A DNA stretch of 64,000 nucleotides from Tissierellia bacterium. GTDB lineage: Bacteria > Bacillota > Clostridia > Tissierellales > Peptoniphilaceae. A program made the position numbers and the translations under genes. Shown here in pieces: positions 56,399 through 64,000 of the stretch; position 1 is the stretch's first letter; every line of letters begins with the position of its first letter. The notes beneath the pieces were generated by a model. The model worked only from the letters and a program-made list of their open reading frames with translations, made no database searches and was not told the origin of the DNA. Location of the stretch: contig JAAYQA010000084.1 of NCBI GenBank assembly GCA_012519495.1, forward strand, positions 23,320 through 87,319, written 5' to 3'.

Positions 56399-57902
56399 AT
56401 ACAAACTCGCGGGCGGCGCGTACGGCTTTCTGCCAGGTTTTTCTCTTCTCTTCGCGCGTGGATTTTTCCATTAGCGGCTGAAACACTCCCTGGCTCTTTA
56501 CAAACGAAAGCAGTTCCTCTTCCTTCCATATACCGGCGCGCAGGCCGGCAAACATAGCGGCGCCTTTCGCCGTGGCTTCCGTTTCTCCGCGCACCACGCG
56601 CACTCCGGTGTAATCCGCCTGCATCTGCATCAAAAGATCATTGTCGGATGCACCGCCGTCGGCGCGCAGCATTTGCGTGCGCATCCCGCTTTCTTTCTCC
56701 ATGCAAGTAAGCACATCCGCCGACTGCAAGGCGATCGACTCCAGAACCGCCCGGGTCAGATGCGCCGCCGTGGTTCCGCGGGTCAGCCCGAATGCGGCGC
56801 CCCGCACGCGGTCGTCCCAATACGGTGCGCCCAGTCCGACAAAAGCCGGTACCAGCACTACCCCGCCCGTATCCTCCACCTGATTGGCCAAACGCTCACT
56901 CTCTGCGGCCGTTACAATCAGTCCAAGGGAATCGCGCAGCCATTGCACGGCAGAACCGGCCACAAATACACTGCCTTCGAGCGCATAGGAGGTTATGCCA
57001 TTGACTTCCCACGCGATCGTTGTAAGCAGGCCATGCCCGGAAAACACCGGTTGCGCACCTGTCTGCATCAAAAGAAAACAGCCCGTGCCGTAGGAGTTTT
57101 TCACATCGCCCGGTTGTACGCATTGCTGCCCGAAAAGCGCAGCCTGCTGATCCCCTGCCACACCGCAAATGGGAATTTCCGCGCCAAAGAACACCGCGGG
57201 ATCCGTATGGCCGAAATCGCCTGTATTGGGTTTTACTTCCGGGAGCAGCGAAAGCGGTACCTGAAAGATCTCTCCCAATTCGGGATCCCACTGTTTTTCT
57301 GTTAGGTTATACAACTGCGTGCGGGAAGCATTGGTGCAGTCGGTTGCATGCACAGCACCTCCCGTCAGCTTCCAGATCAGCCACGCATCCACCGTACCGC
57401 AAAGAAGTTCACCGGCACCGGCTCTTTTTCGACCGTCTTTTGCCTCATCCAGCAAACGCTGAAACTTCGTCGCAGAAAAATACGGGTCGATATACAGACC
57501 GGTCTTTTTGTGTATGAGAGGTTCCAACCCTTCTTTCTTTAATGCGAGACAACGGTCTGCCGTTTGGCGCGACTGCCATACCATCGCACGCCCCACGGGA
57601 AGACCGGAAACCTTGTCCCACAGGATCGCTGTTTCCCGCTGATTCGTGATACCGATGGCACAGATTGCTTCCATTTTCCGGTCGGTTTGTTCCAGCAATT
57701 CCGACACGCAGGAAAGAACTGAATACCAGATTTCGTTGGCATCCTGTTCGACCCAGCCGGGTTGCCGATAAATCTGTGCAATTTCTTTTCTTGCAAGACC
57801 CCGTACTTGCAGATCCGAATCAAAGAGCATCGCACGTGTAGAGGTTGTCCCCTGATCCAGTACGAGGATCCATGCGTCTTTAGAGGTTTGCATCGTGTTC
57901 AA
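56397..57902 (-). CDS. glpK: Glycerol kinase
   Basis: 501 residues. Phosphorylates glycerol to glycerol 3-phosphate. FGGY family; specific GlpK stretches include LDQGTTSTRAMLFDSDLQ, GITNQRETAILWDKVSGLPVG, GTVDAWLIWKLTGG, TDCTNASRTQLYNL and LEGSVFVAGSAVQWLRDS. The start is probably TTG 57902, seven bases after GGTGG; the ATG at 57893 would be farther. It is the last gene of the ABC importer operon, 32 nt after the ATPase. No glpF or glpD is seen, so the importer may deliver glycerol or a glycerol-releasing compound. Confidence 0.94.
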   Translation of the reverse strand: MNTMQTSKDAWILVLDQGTTSTRAMLFDSDLQVRGLARKEIAQIYRQPGWVEQDANEIWYSVLSCVSELLEQTDRKMEAICAIGITNQRETAILWDKVSGLPVGRAMVWQSRQTADRCLALKKEGLEPLIHKKTGLYIDPYFSATKFQRLLDEAKDGRKRAGAGELLCGTVDAWLIWKLTGGAVHATDCTNASRTQLYNLTEKQWDPELGEIFQVPLSLLPEVKPNTGDFGHTDPAVFFGAEIPICGVAGDQQAALFGQQCVQPGDVKNSYGTGCFLLMQTGAQPVFSGHGLLTTIAWEVNGITSYALEGSVFVAGSAVQWLRDSLGLIVTAAESERLANQVEDTGGVVLVPAFVGLGAPYWDDRVRGAAFGLTRGTTAAHLTRAVLESIALQSADVLTCMEKESGMRTQMLRADGGASDNDLLMQMQADYTGVRVVRGETEATAKGAAMFAGLRAGIWKEEELLSFVKSQGVFQPLMEKSTREEKRKTWQKAVRAAREFV

Positions 57903-57934
57903 AAACCCACCACCTGTATTGTACGGTTTGGTTC

Positions 57935-59020
57935 CTACACAATCCGCTGTGTCGTTTCGGCATCAAAATAATGCAGCGCCTCCACATCAAAATGGAAATT
58001 GTGCACCTCACCCGGATTGTAGACAAAATGACCCGGTTGCGAAATGATGATCTGCTGCCCGTCGGCCAATTTGGCATACAGCAGCTTTTCTTTTCCCAGC
58101 ATCTCTACCACTTCGATAACCGCCTCAAAGGTGTTGTCGCCGTTTTCGCCGGACAAAAAGCGCTCGCTTCGGATGCCCAGTATCACGGGTTTATTTTCAT
58201 AGGCCTGCAATGCGGCACGATCCGCCTCTTCCGGCCGGACCGAAACAGTGCCGCTTTCGATAACAAATCGGCCTTCTTTCATCGTGCCACGCAGGATATT
58301 CATGGTGGGCGAACCGATAAAACCGGCTACAAACAAATTCTCGGGGCGATTGTAAAACTCTTCCGGTGCACCGACCTGCTGGATTTTCCCCTGGTCCAAC
58401 AGCACGATCTTTGTGGCCATGGTCATGGCTTCGGTTTGGTCATGCGTTACATAGATCGTCGTTGTCCCCAAGTCCTGATGAAGCCGGACCAACTCGACCC
58501 GCATATGCTCCCGCAGTTTCGCGTCCAGATTGGACAGCGGTTCATCCATCAGAAACACCGCGGGATTGCGTACCATGGCGCGCCCCAGCGCGACCCTTTG
58601 CCTCTGTCCGCCGGAAATATCGGACGGCTTATTGTACAGATAATCCGTTATCTGCAGCGTTTGCGCCGCTTCTGTGACGCGTTCATGAATCAGCTTTTTT
58701 GATTCCTTCCGCATTTCCAAAGAAAACGCCATATTCTGGTACACTGTCATATGCGGATACAAAGCATAGGACTGAAAGACCATGGCGATATCGCGGTCTT
58801 TCGGCTCCACCTTGTTCATCAGCTTCCCGCCGAACAGAAGCTCGCCTTCGGTGATGGAGTTCAGCCCCGCAATCATGCGAAGAAGCGTACTCTTCCCGCA
58901 ACCGGAAGGACCCAATATGACACAAAACTCCTGCGATTCAATTTCCAGGTCAATATGCCGGATGGTAAATGCTTCCCGGCCTTCGTATTTCTTTCCGATA
59001 TTTTTTAATTCAACACGCAT
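57935..59020 (-). CDS. Sugar ABC transporter ATPase (MsmX/UgpC/MalK family)
   Basis: 361 residues. Walker A LGPSGCGKSTLLRMIAG, Q-loop MVFQSYALYPHMTVYQN, signature ISGGQRQRVALGRAMV, Walker B VFLMDEPLSNLDAKLR and H-loop YVTHDQTEAM; the C-terminal OB-type regulatory domain (about 240-361) includes ILGIRSERFLSGENG. Many such ATPases serve several importers. Located four bases after malG. Confidence 0.95.
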   Translation of the reverse strand: MRVELKNIGKKYEGREAFTIRHIDLEIESQEFCVILGPSGCGKSTLLRMIAGLNSITEGELLFGGKLMNKVEPKDRDIAMVFQSYALYPHMTVYQNMAFSLEMRKESKKLIHERVTEAAQTLQITDYLYNKPSDISGGQRQRVALGRAMVRNPAVFLMDEPLSNLDAKLREHMRVELVRLHQDLGTTTIYVTHDQTEAMTMATKIVLLDQGKIQQVGAPEEFYNRPENLFVAGFIGSPTMNILRGTMKEGRFVIESGTVSVRPEEADRAALQAYENKPVILGIRSERFLSGENGDNTFEAVIEVVEMLGKEKLLYAKLADGQQIIISQPGHFVYNPGEVHNFHFDVEALHYFDAETTQRIV

Positions 59021-59024
59021 AGAC

Positions 59025-59924
59025 TCATCCTTTCACCGAACCTGCTGCCAGCCCGGAGACCAGCTGCTTTTGCAGGGAGAGAAACAGTATGACAATCGGG
59101 ATCGCCGTCAACAGCCCGCCGGCGGCAAACGCGGGCTGATTCATAGTCCGCATGTCCTGAATAAGGGTAAACAAACCGGCCGCCAGGGTGTAGCTTTCCG
59201 GACTCGTTAACAGAATCCGCGGCATCATATAATCCATAAAGGGTCCGATAAACGACCACAGCCCGATTACAGCAAGCATGGGCCGCGCAATCGGCATGAT
59301 GATAATACGATACACCTGCATATGTCCGCATCCGTCGATCCGGGCGGCATCGTCCAGTTCCGTAGAAATCGAATCGATATAACCTTTCAGGATAAAAGTA
59401 TTTCCCGCAATCGATCCGGCCGAATAGATCAGGACCAGAAGCATCTGGCGGGTAAACCAGGGTGCGATATCGGCAATTATGGAATGGATGGTAAAATAGG
59501 CCGTGATTCCCGCAAAAGCCGGTATCGTCTGAATGAGCATAATGGCCATCAGCGATGCTTTCCTGCCCTTGAACCGGAAGCGCGAATATGCATAGCCGGT
59601 GAAGGATACAAATAAAAGCGTCAGGAATCCGGTTGCAATAGCGATAAACAGCGTATTGGCAACCCAGCGCAAATACAGTGTTTCCGTGAAGAGATACGAA
59701 AAATGCTGCAGCGAAAAGCGGAAATTGTTGCCCATGATAATATACTGCCCCTGATTGCCGTTAAAGGCATTGATCACCATCTGCGCCAGCGGCCAGAGAA
59801 TCACCACGGACCAAAGGATGAGGATCAGATAGGTTATGGCCAAAAGCACCTTTCCTGCTGCAGACAAAGGCTTACGGTCCGATAAATACATACCGCCCGT
59901 GTTCTTTCTTCGTCGCCAAATCAT
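59025..59924 (-). CDS. malG: ABC sugar importer permease (MalG-like)
   Basis: 299 residues, six helices. EAA loop ELDDAARIDGCGHMQVYRIIIMP with the conserved Gly; ending with LSLQKQLVSGLAAGSVKG, the C-terminal family stretch. Starts by ATGA overlap with malF. Symbol used for family resemblance; substrate is not shown. Confidence 0.9.
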   Translation of the reverse strand: MIWRRRKNTGGMYLSDRKPLSAAGKVLLAITYLILILWSVVILWPLAQMVINAFNGNQGQYIIMGNNFRFSLQHFSYLFTETLYLRWVANTLFIAIATGFLTLLFVSFTGYAYSRFRFKGRKASLMAIMLIQTIPAFAGITAYFTIHSIIADIAPWFTRQMLLVLIYSAGSIAGNTFILKGYIDSISTELDDAARIDGCGHMQVYRIIIMPIARPMLAVIGLWSFIGPFMDYMMPRILLTSPESYTLAAGLFTLIQDMRTMNQPAFAAGGLLTAIPIVILFLSLQKQLVSGLAAGSVKG

Positions 59925-62002
59925 AGTCGCTCCTCCTTAAACGCTTTCGAATTCCGGAAACCTAAGAATGCAAAGAACATCAGCCCCAAAGAAACGACAA
60001 GCGTTATGGCAGCACCGATCGCCTGCTGCTGGTTTTCAATCGTCAGTTTATAAATATAGGAGATCAGCAAGTCCGAAGACCCGGCCAGATTCCCGTAAAC
60101 AATCGGATTAAACGGACCGCCCTGATTAAACAGATAAATGATGGAAAAGTTGTTGAAGTTAAAGGTAAACTGTCCGACCAATAAAGGAGCTGTCTGAAAC
60201 AACACCAATGGAATCGTTATCCGGCTGGTCTGCTGCCAAGGCGTCGCGCCGTCGATCTCCGCAGCTTCGTACAGATCGCCCGGAATCCCCTGCAATACCC
60301 CGGTGGACAAGAGGAAAATATACGAGGAACCCAGCCACCCCTGCAGGAGGATCAGTACGGCCCGTGTCATAAAGGTATCGGTTTTAATCTGTATGGTGCG
60401 TCCTGCCACCTGCGAAAGGATCTCGGTAAGCATGCCCTGCGGAGAGAACATGATACTGAAAAACATAATCGTAATAAAGGCCGGCACCGCCCAGGGCAGA
60501 ATATAAACTATGCGGAAAAACGTCTTTCCTTTCACCCGTTCATTGTTTGCCAAAAGCGCAAGAGCAAAGCCGATAAAAATGGCAAGCGAAGTGGCCAGTA
60601 TTGTCCAGATAATCGTCCAGAGCAGAATGCGCCAGAAAGCCTGGCCGGCAATACCCGTCCCCGTGGCAATGATCTGATAATTGCGCAAACCGATCCACTG
60701 GAATTTAGACTGATGCTGCGGATCCATATTGGTAAAGGACAAAAGAATCATCGTAAAAATCGGAACCAGTACGATGAAAATGATCAGGATCAAAGCCGGC
60801 AGATTCACCAGATACGGGAAACCTTCCAGCCGGATGGAACGCCAGGTTTCAAACCAGTTCTGCCTGCGTATCCCCCGGATCGCGTTCTTTTCCACGCCGT
60901 ATACGTCGCGGAAGTTCAAAATAAGAATAACCACCGCAATCAGAAGCAGACAGATCGCAATAATCCCTTCGATCATAAAGAACAGCGAACGATGCACACG
61001 CAGCCCGCCTTCTGCCAGCGAAAGAAGGCCTGCAATTCCTTCGCCCTGATAATTGCCGTAGCCAAGCGCATAAGGTATGGCAATGCCGTAAATAAACAGA
61101 AGTCCGATAAAAAACAGGGCAGCTTTAACACTCTGCCCGTTCAGCAATTGGCCCAGTCCGGGAAACGGAGCCGTCAGATAGGCAATTAAGGGTTTCCGTT
61201 TTTCGGTTTCTTCCGGGATGGAGCGCCGCAGGTCGGCAATATCCGAGCGGATAACCTGTGCACTGTCTTTCGCCTGTTTTTTCTGGCGAAAACGCAAGGC
61301 TTCCAATTCATCATGCACGGCTGCATAGGGACCGGTCATCCGATGCGCCTTGATATCGTCGCGCATGGCAATGCGTTCCTGCGCCGTTTCCTGCTTGGCC
61401 GCCTTTTGGGAGATATGTCCTTCCCGGTATTTGTTTCGTATATCACGTATGCGAGCTTTCCCGATCTTTTTGCGGTCTACCGCATACACGCTGTGATCCT
61501 GCAGGAACGCTTTGGCTTCCTGCGGGTCGATTTCTTCTTTATGTGCTTCCAGCTGGCGGATCAGCTGCTCTTCCTGCCGGTACTTCTCTAAAACCGGCGG
61601 CACGCGATCCAGAATAACCAGGGCGGAACGGTACGCAAGCTCCGCATCATAATCCAGATCCGCATAGGGTCCATAGAACACCTTATCCTGTTGTGCGCTG
61701 TGTTCCATTTTTTCCATGCGCTGCAAGGGCGCCGGCAAATCCGCGGATGCCGGCATTTTTTCCAGTTCTTTAATCCGTGCGGCATGCGCCTTCTCTTCCT
61801 GTTTATACGCCTGCAGCGCTATGTGATACGGATGTTTGTCTTTCTCTGCGATGTGTTTTTTCTTAGCTTCCAACAAGCGGTTTTTTTCCTCGCCCTCCGC
61901 TTGTGCCAATCGTTCTTCCAGTTCAGCCAATTCGCGCAAATACACATTCTTTCTTTCGTGCGTATTGCCAATCCGGTCGATCAGCAGTCGGGGTATTGTC
62001 AT
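59921..62002 (-). CDS. malF: ABC sugar importer permease MalF-like, with extra N-terminal coiled coil
   Basis: 693 residues from the ATG at 62002 (GGAGG upstream, ATGA overlap with the previous gene). Residues 1-270 are cytoplasmic and highly charged, with long helices (EELEERL-type heptads, KNRLLEAKKKHIAEKDK, KKQAKDSAQVIRSDIADLRR). At about 281-290 PGLGQLLNGQ is followed by two helices, resembling a TM2-type hairpin (PGLGxxYNGQ). From about 400 the permease domain proper begins, with the EAA loop DLYEAAEIDGATPWQQTSRI. E. coli MalF is 514 residues without such an extension. Confidence 0.85.
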   Translation of the reverse strand: MTIPRLLIDRIGNTHERKNVYLRELAELEERLAQAEGEEKNRLLEAKKKHIAEKDKHPYHIALQAYKQEEKAHAARIKELEKMPASADLPAPLQRMEKMEHSAQQDKVFYGPYADLDYDAELAYRSALVILDRVPPVLEKYRQEEQLIRQLEAHKEEIDPQEAKAFLQDHSVYAVDRKKIGKARIRDIRNKYREGHISQKAAKQETAQERIAMRDDIKAHRMTGPYAAVHDELEALRFRQKKQAKDSAQVIRSDIADLRRSIPEETEKRKPLIAYLTAPFPGLGQLLNGQSVKAALFFIGLLFIYGIAIPYALGYGNYQGEGIAGLLSLAEGGLRVHRSLFFMIEGIIAICLLLIAVVILILNFRDVYGVEKNAIRGIRRQNWFETWRSIRLEGFPYLVNLPALILIIFIVLVPIFTMILLSFTNMDPQHQSKFQWIGLRNYQIIATGTGIAGQAFWRILLWTIIWTILATSLAIFIGFALALLANNERVKGKTFFRIVYILPWAVPAFITIMFFSIMFSPQGMLTEILSQVAGRTIQIKTDTFMTRAVLILLQGWLGSSYIFLLSTGVLQGIPGDLYEAAEIDGATPWQQTSRITIPLVLFQTAPLLVGQFTFNFNNFSIIYLFNQGGPFNPIVYGNLAGSSDLLISYIYKLTIENQQQAIGAAITLVVSLGLMFFAFLGFRNSKAFKEERL

Positions 62003-62409
62003 GGTTTTGCCTCCGATTCCGGCCGCATTCCTTTGTTCAATAAATAGATGAGCAATAGATATAATATAAGACTGAGATAATAAAACACCGATCCCGTCTG
62101 CCATTCAACAAGCCGCATAAACGCCGCAGCAAATAAAAGGAAACTGAATAGACCGCGAAAAATCCGGTTCCATTGGGAAACCGGTATAAAAAACACGCTA
62201 ACGGCAAAAAGCAACGGCAAGAGAATATGAAATACATATTGCATCAGATGCACGCTTAAATAGTTGTCGAAAGAGTCCGCAAGGCCTGCCTGAACCGCTT
62301 GTTCAAGCAGGCTTGCGTCCTTAACAAGGAGAAATGCCTCTGCGGAATATACCGCAACAAGAGCAAGAACCAATCCCAAAATCTGTATCTGTCTTTTGTT
62401 CCTGCTCAT
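61999..62409 (-). CDS. Small four-helix membrane protein in the importer operon
   Basis: 136 residues with helices at about 9-25, 55-76, 82-100 and 105-125, ending in a short polar tail. GGGAGGA before the ATG at 62409. Between malE and malF, coupled to malF by ATGA. I do not recognise it; its position suggests an accessory part of the importer. Confidence 0.65.
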   Translation of the reverse strand: MSRNKRQIQILGLVLALVAVYSAEAFLLVKDASLLEQAVQAGLADSFDNYLSVHLMQYVFHILLPLLFAVSVFFIPVSQWNRIFRGLFSFLLFAAAFMRLVEWQTGSVFYYLSLILYLLLIYLLNKGMRPESEAKP

Positions 62410-62428
62410 CCGATCCTCCCGAAGGGTT

Positions 62429-63808
62429 TTACTGCATATTGGCCATCATTGCATCAAAGGATGCTTTGATCTGCGCATAGGCATCTTCTACTGTGGCCGG
62501 TTTTTGCGATTCCCAGGAAAGAACGGCGTTCTTCCAAGTATCCCAAACCTGACCCCATTCGCTGAACAGCGGACGGGCCGGAGCCTGTTCATAGGATTCA
62601 AACACCGCTGCAATAACGCGCTTGTCAGTTTCATCCAGATCGGAAGACGCATAGACGTCCGGTTCCACATTCTCTAAAATCTTACCGGTTGCCTTAAACA
62701 GATCCACCGCATATTCCGGATTCACAATTTCCTTAATCACCGCATGACCGAGATCCATCTTTTCCTGATCGCCTTCGATCCGGGCGTTCAGTCCGATGCC
62801 CCAGCCGCCTTGCCAGTGAACCAACGGCTTACCGGCCACCGTAAGACTCGATATCGGCAGGATTTCCATATCCGCGCCGCCATTGGTTTGTTCCTGAATG
62901 GCACCGGTTTCCCAGGGTCCGCCCAGACGGAATACACCGTCGTTGCCGGAAGTAAAGGCATCGTCGATATAACCCCAACCCGCTTCTTCGTCAAACAGGC
63001 TGGATCCGGCTTCATTGTGCTTTTTCCAATATTCATAGACCGCAGTAATGGCATCTTGTTTTTCTGCCGGCAGTTCCGCCCACTCGGCCGTCATATCGGA
63101 GAAGAAACTGCCATCGTCGTTTTTACCTAAGAACTCGATTTCTGCTGCATTTGCCACTGCAACGCCGTACCAGGTATCAAATAACGGCAGCAGGACTTCG
63201 TTCGGTGTCTGAATATCATTGACTTCCACAGCATTGGTCATGTCAACACCCGCTGCTTCCGCATTGGCCGTGTTGGCAAATACGATCAGGGTTTCAATAT
63301 TGTACGGGAATGCCAGGTATTCGCCGTCTACATTGAAATTACCGCCAATCCCGTCATCAAAATTGTCCCATCCGCCGATTTCTGCAGCCAGCTTAGTCGA
63401 ATCGACAGCAGCCAGTGCATCATTTTCGGACAAACCGTAAATACGGTCGGCCGGTATTGCAAACACATCGGCCACGTCAGGATTCGTAACACCGGTGTTG
63501 TCAATCACATCCAGCATATCAAAAGCGCCGGATTCAATCAGGGTGATTTTCGCATCGGGATTGTTGGCGATAACCCGGTCTACAGCAGCCTGATAGTATT
63601 CCATCCAGCCCTCTTCAGCCTGAACGGTAATTTCTCCGGTCAGTCCGCCTTCTGCGGGTGGGTTCTCTCCATCGTCGCCTGCAGGTGTATCTACAGCGGT
63701 ATCATCCGTTGCGGCGGGTTCTGTATCCCCCTCCTGTGTACATGCGCTGAGCACAAGCGCAAAGGCCAGCAACAATGCCAGTACTATGCTCACTTTCGAT
63801 TTTTTCAA
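62429..63808 (-). CDS. malE: Sugar ABC transporter substrate-binding lipoprotein (MalE-like)
   Basis: 459 residues from a TTG at 63808 with GGGG seven bases before; the longer frame has no ribosome site. Lipobox LVLSACTQ, then a Thr/Asp/Glu-rich linker (to about 55). The binding domain is of the maltose-binding class: LTGEITVQAEEGWMEYYQAA, VFAIPADRIYGLSENDALA, FRLGGPWETGAIQEQT and the late IVNPEYAVDLFKATG. Receptor for the importer; substrate not shown. Confidence 0.9.
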   Translation of the reverse strand: MKKSKVSIVLALLLAFALVLSACTQEGDTEPAATDDTAVDTPAGDDGENPPAEGGLTGEITVQAEEGWMEYYQAAVDRVIANNPDAKITLIESGAFDMLDVIDNTGVTNPDVADVFAIPADRIYGLSENDALAAVDSTKLAAEIGGWDNFDDGIGGNFNVDGEYLAFPYNIETLIVFANTANAEAAGVDMTNAVEVNDIQTPNEVLLPLFDTWYGVAVANAAEIEFLGKNDDGSFFSDMTAEWAELPAEKQDAITAVYEYWKKHNEAGSSLFDEEAGWGYIDDAFTSGNDGVFRLGGPWETGAIQEQTNGGADMEILPISSLTVAGKPLVHWQGGWGIGLNARIEGDQEKMDLGHAVIKEIVNPEYAVDLFKATGKILENVEPDVYASSDLDETDKRVIAAVFESYEQAPARPLFSEWGQVWDTWKNAVLSWESQKPATVEDAYAQIKASFDAMMANMQ

Positions 63809-63830
63809 TCTGATTCCCCTTTCTATCCGG

Positions 63831-63844
63831 TGCAATCGATTACA
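63831..63844. promoter_or_regulatory. cre-like catabolite repression site upstream of malE
   Basis: TGCAATCGATTACA fits the CcpA consensus TGWAANCGNTNWCA at every defined position but the third. It sits 23 nt before the malE start. A local LacI-type repressor site would look similar. Confidence 0.7.
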
Positions 63845-63972
63845 CCTGGACACCTATATGATACCCAGTTTCCCGATAAAGTCCATATAATTGTGTAAAA
63901 GTATAAAAGGTCATGGCCCCCTTTTTTAAGGTACAATGTTTTTGACTATAAAACATACCTGAAAGGAGAACC

Positions 63973-64000
63973 ATGACACAAGTACATTTTACCTTAAAAC
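63973..64000 (+). mobile_element. Start of an IS256-family transposase (cut by window edge)
   Basis: The last 28 bases encode ATG and MTQVHFTLK after a GAAAGGAG ribosome site (63961-63968). This matches the conserved first residues of IS256-family transposases. The IS end would lie in the preceding 100 nt, perhaps near AATTGTGTAAAAG (63889-63901), as IS256-type ends often carry a TTTACACAATT motif. Only nine codons are visible, so this is a short match. Confidence 0.6.

Noticed and set aside
63845..63905. A malE promoter -35/-10 (TGGACT with TATCAT)
   Set aside because: The -35 is poor and lies in the stretch that may be IS end, so I did not list it as a feature.

Overview
The window is a gene-dense stretch of a low-to-moderate GC Gram-positive chromosome, most likely Firmicutes/Clostridia. 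The signs are an HPr kinase gene, a cre-like CcpA site, Gram-positive type LexA boxes, ftsEX with an M23 hydrolase, strong GGAGG ribosome sites with frequent TTG/GTG starts, and LuxS. No rRNA, CRISPR array or prophage is seen. One proline tRNA is present, and what looks like the start of an IS256-family transposase lies at the right edge. I did not assign a genus.

Layout, left to right. 1-6.1 kb: end of a pepP-uvrC-hprK operon (hprK cut by the window), ychF, and an esterase. 6.2-13.9 kb: a catabolic island with a DctPQM TRAP importer, a GarR-like reductase, a split transketolase and an SDR dehydrogenase, read away from a divergent GntR regulator whose intergenic region carries three copies of one operator-like motif. 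14-16.4 kb: DJ-1 protein, DNA polymerase IV with a LexA box inside its promoter, tRNA-Pro. 16.4-21.6 kb: luxS, a CtpA-type protease, and a cell-wall block (ftsE-ftsX-M23 peptidase). 21.8-24.8 kb: 5-formyl-THF cyclo-ligase, a CofE-like glutamyl ligase and D-serine dehydratase. 24.9-28.5 kb: a three-gene operon of a zinc-ribbon membrane protein, a duplicated DUF1538 membrane protein and a tandem PII-like protein. 28.6-35.2 kb: mazF without antitoxin, alr, an AcpS-NnrD fusion, a long divergent RelA/SpoT-like protein and an ABC exporter. 35.3-43.9 kb: mnmH, flavoprotein, SRAP protein, transketolase, an unknown protein, DUF4349 lipoprotein, NUDIX, proBA. 43.9-50.5 kb: DUF438 hemerythrin-like protein, an ECF S component, and uvrBA with a LexA box. 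50.7-56.4 kb: a secreted heptad-repeat protein with an MMPL transporter under a divergent TetR, and a short DtxR-like regulator. 56.4-64 kb: an ABC sugar or polyol importer (malE-unknown-malF-malG-msmK) ending in glpK, with a cre-like site upstream.

Regulatory themes. Two DNA-repair loci (dinB, uvrBA) share a LexA-type box. Three genes (mnmH, the MMPL gene and its tetR) have good -35/-10 promoters placed so close to the ATG that their mRNAs should be leaderless. The HPr kinase at the left edge and the cre-like box at the right edge both point to HPr-Ser-P/CcpA catabolite control.

The parts least explained by known biology are the DUF1538/tandem-PII operon, the MalF permease with an extra ~270-residue coiled-coil domain, the AcpS-NnrD fusion overlapping alr, the long RelA/SpoT-like protein without a recognisable G-loop, and the TRAP/split-transketolase island whose substrate is unknown.
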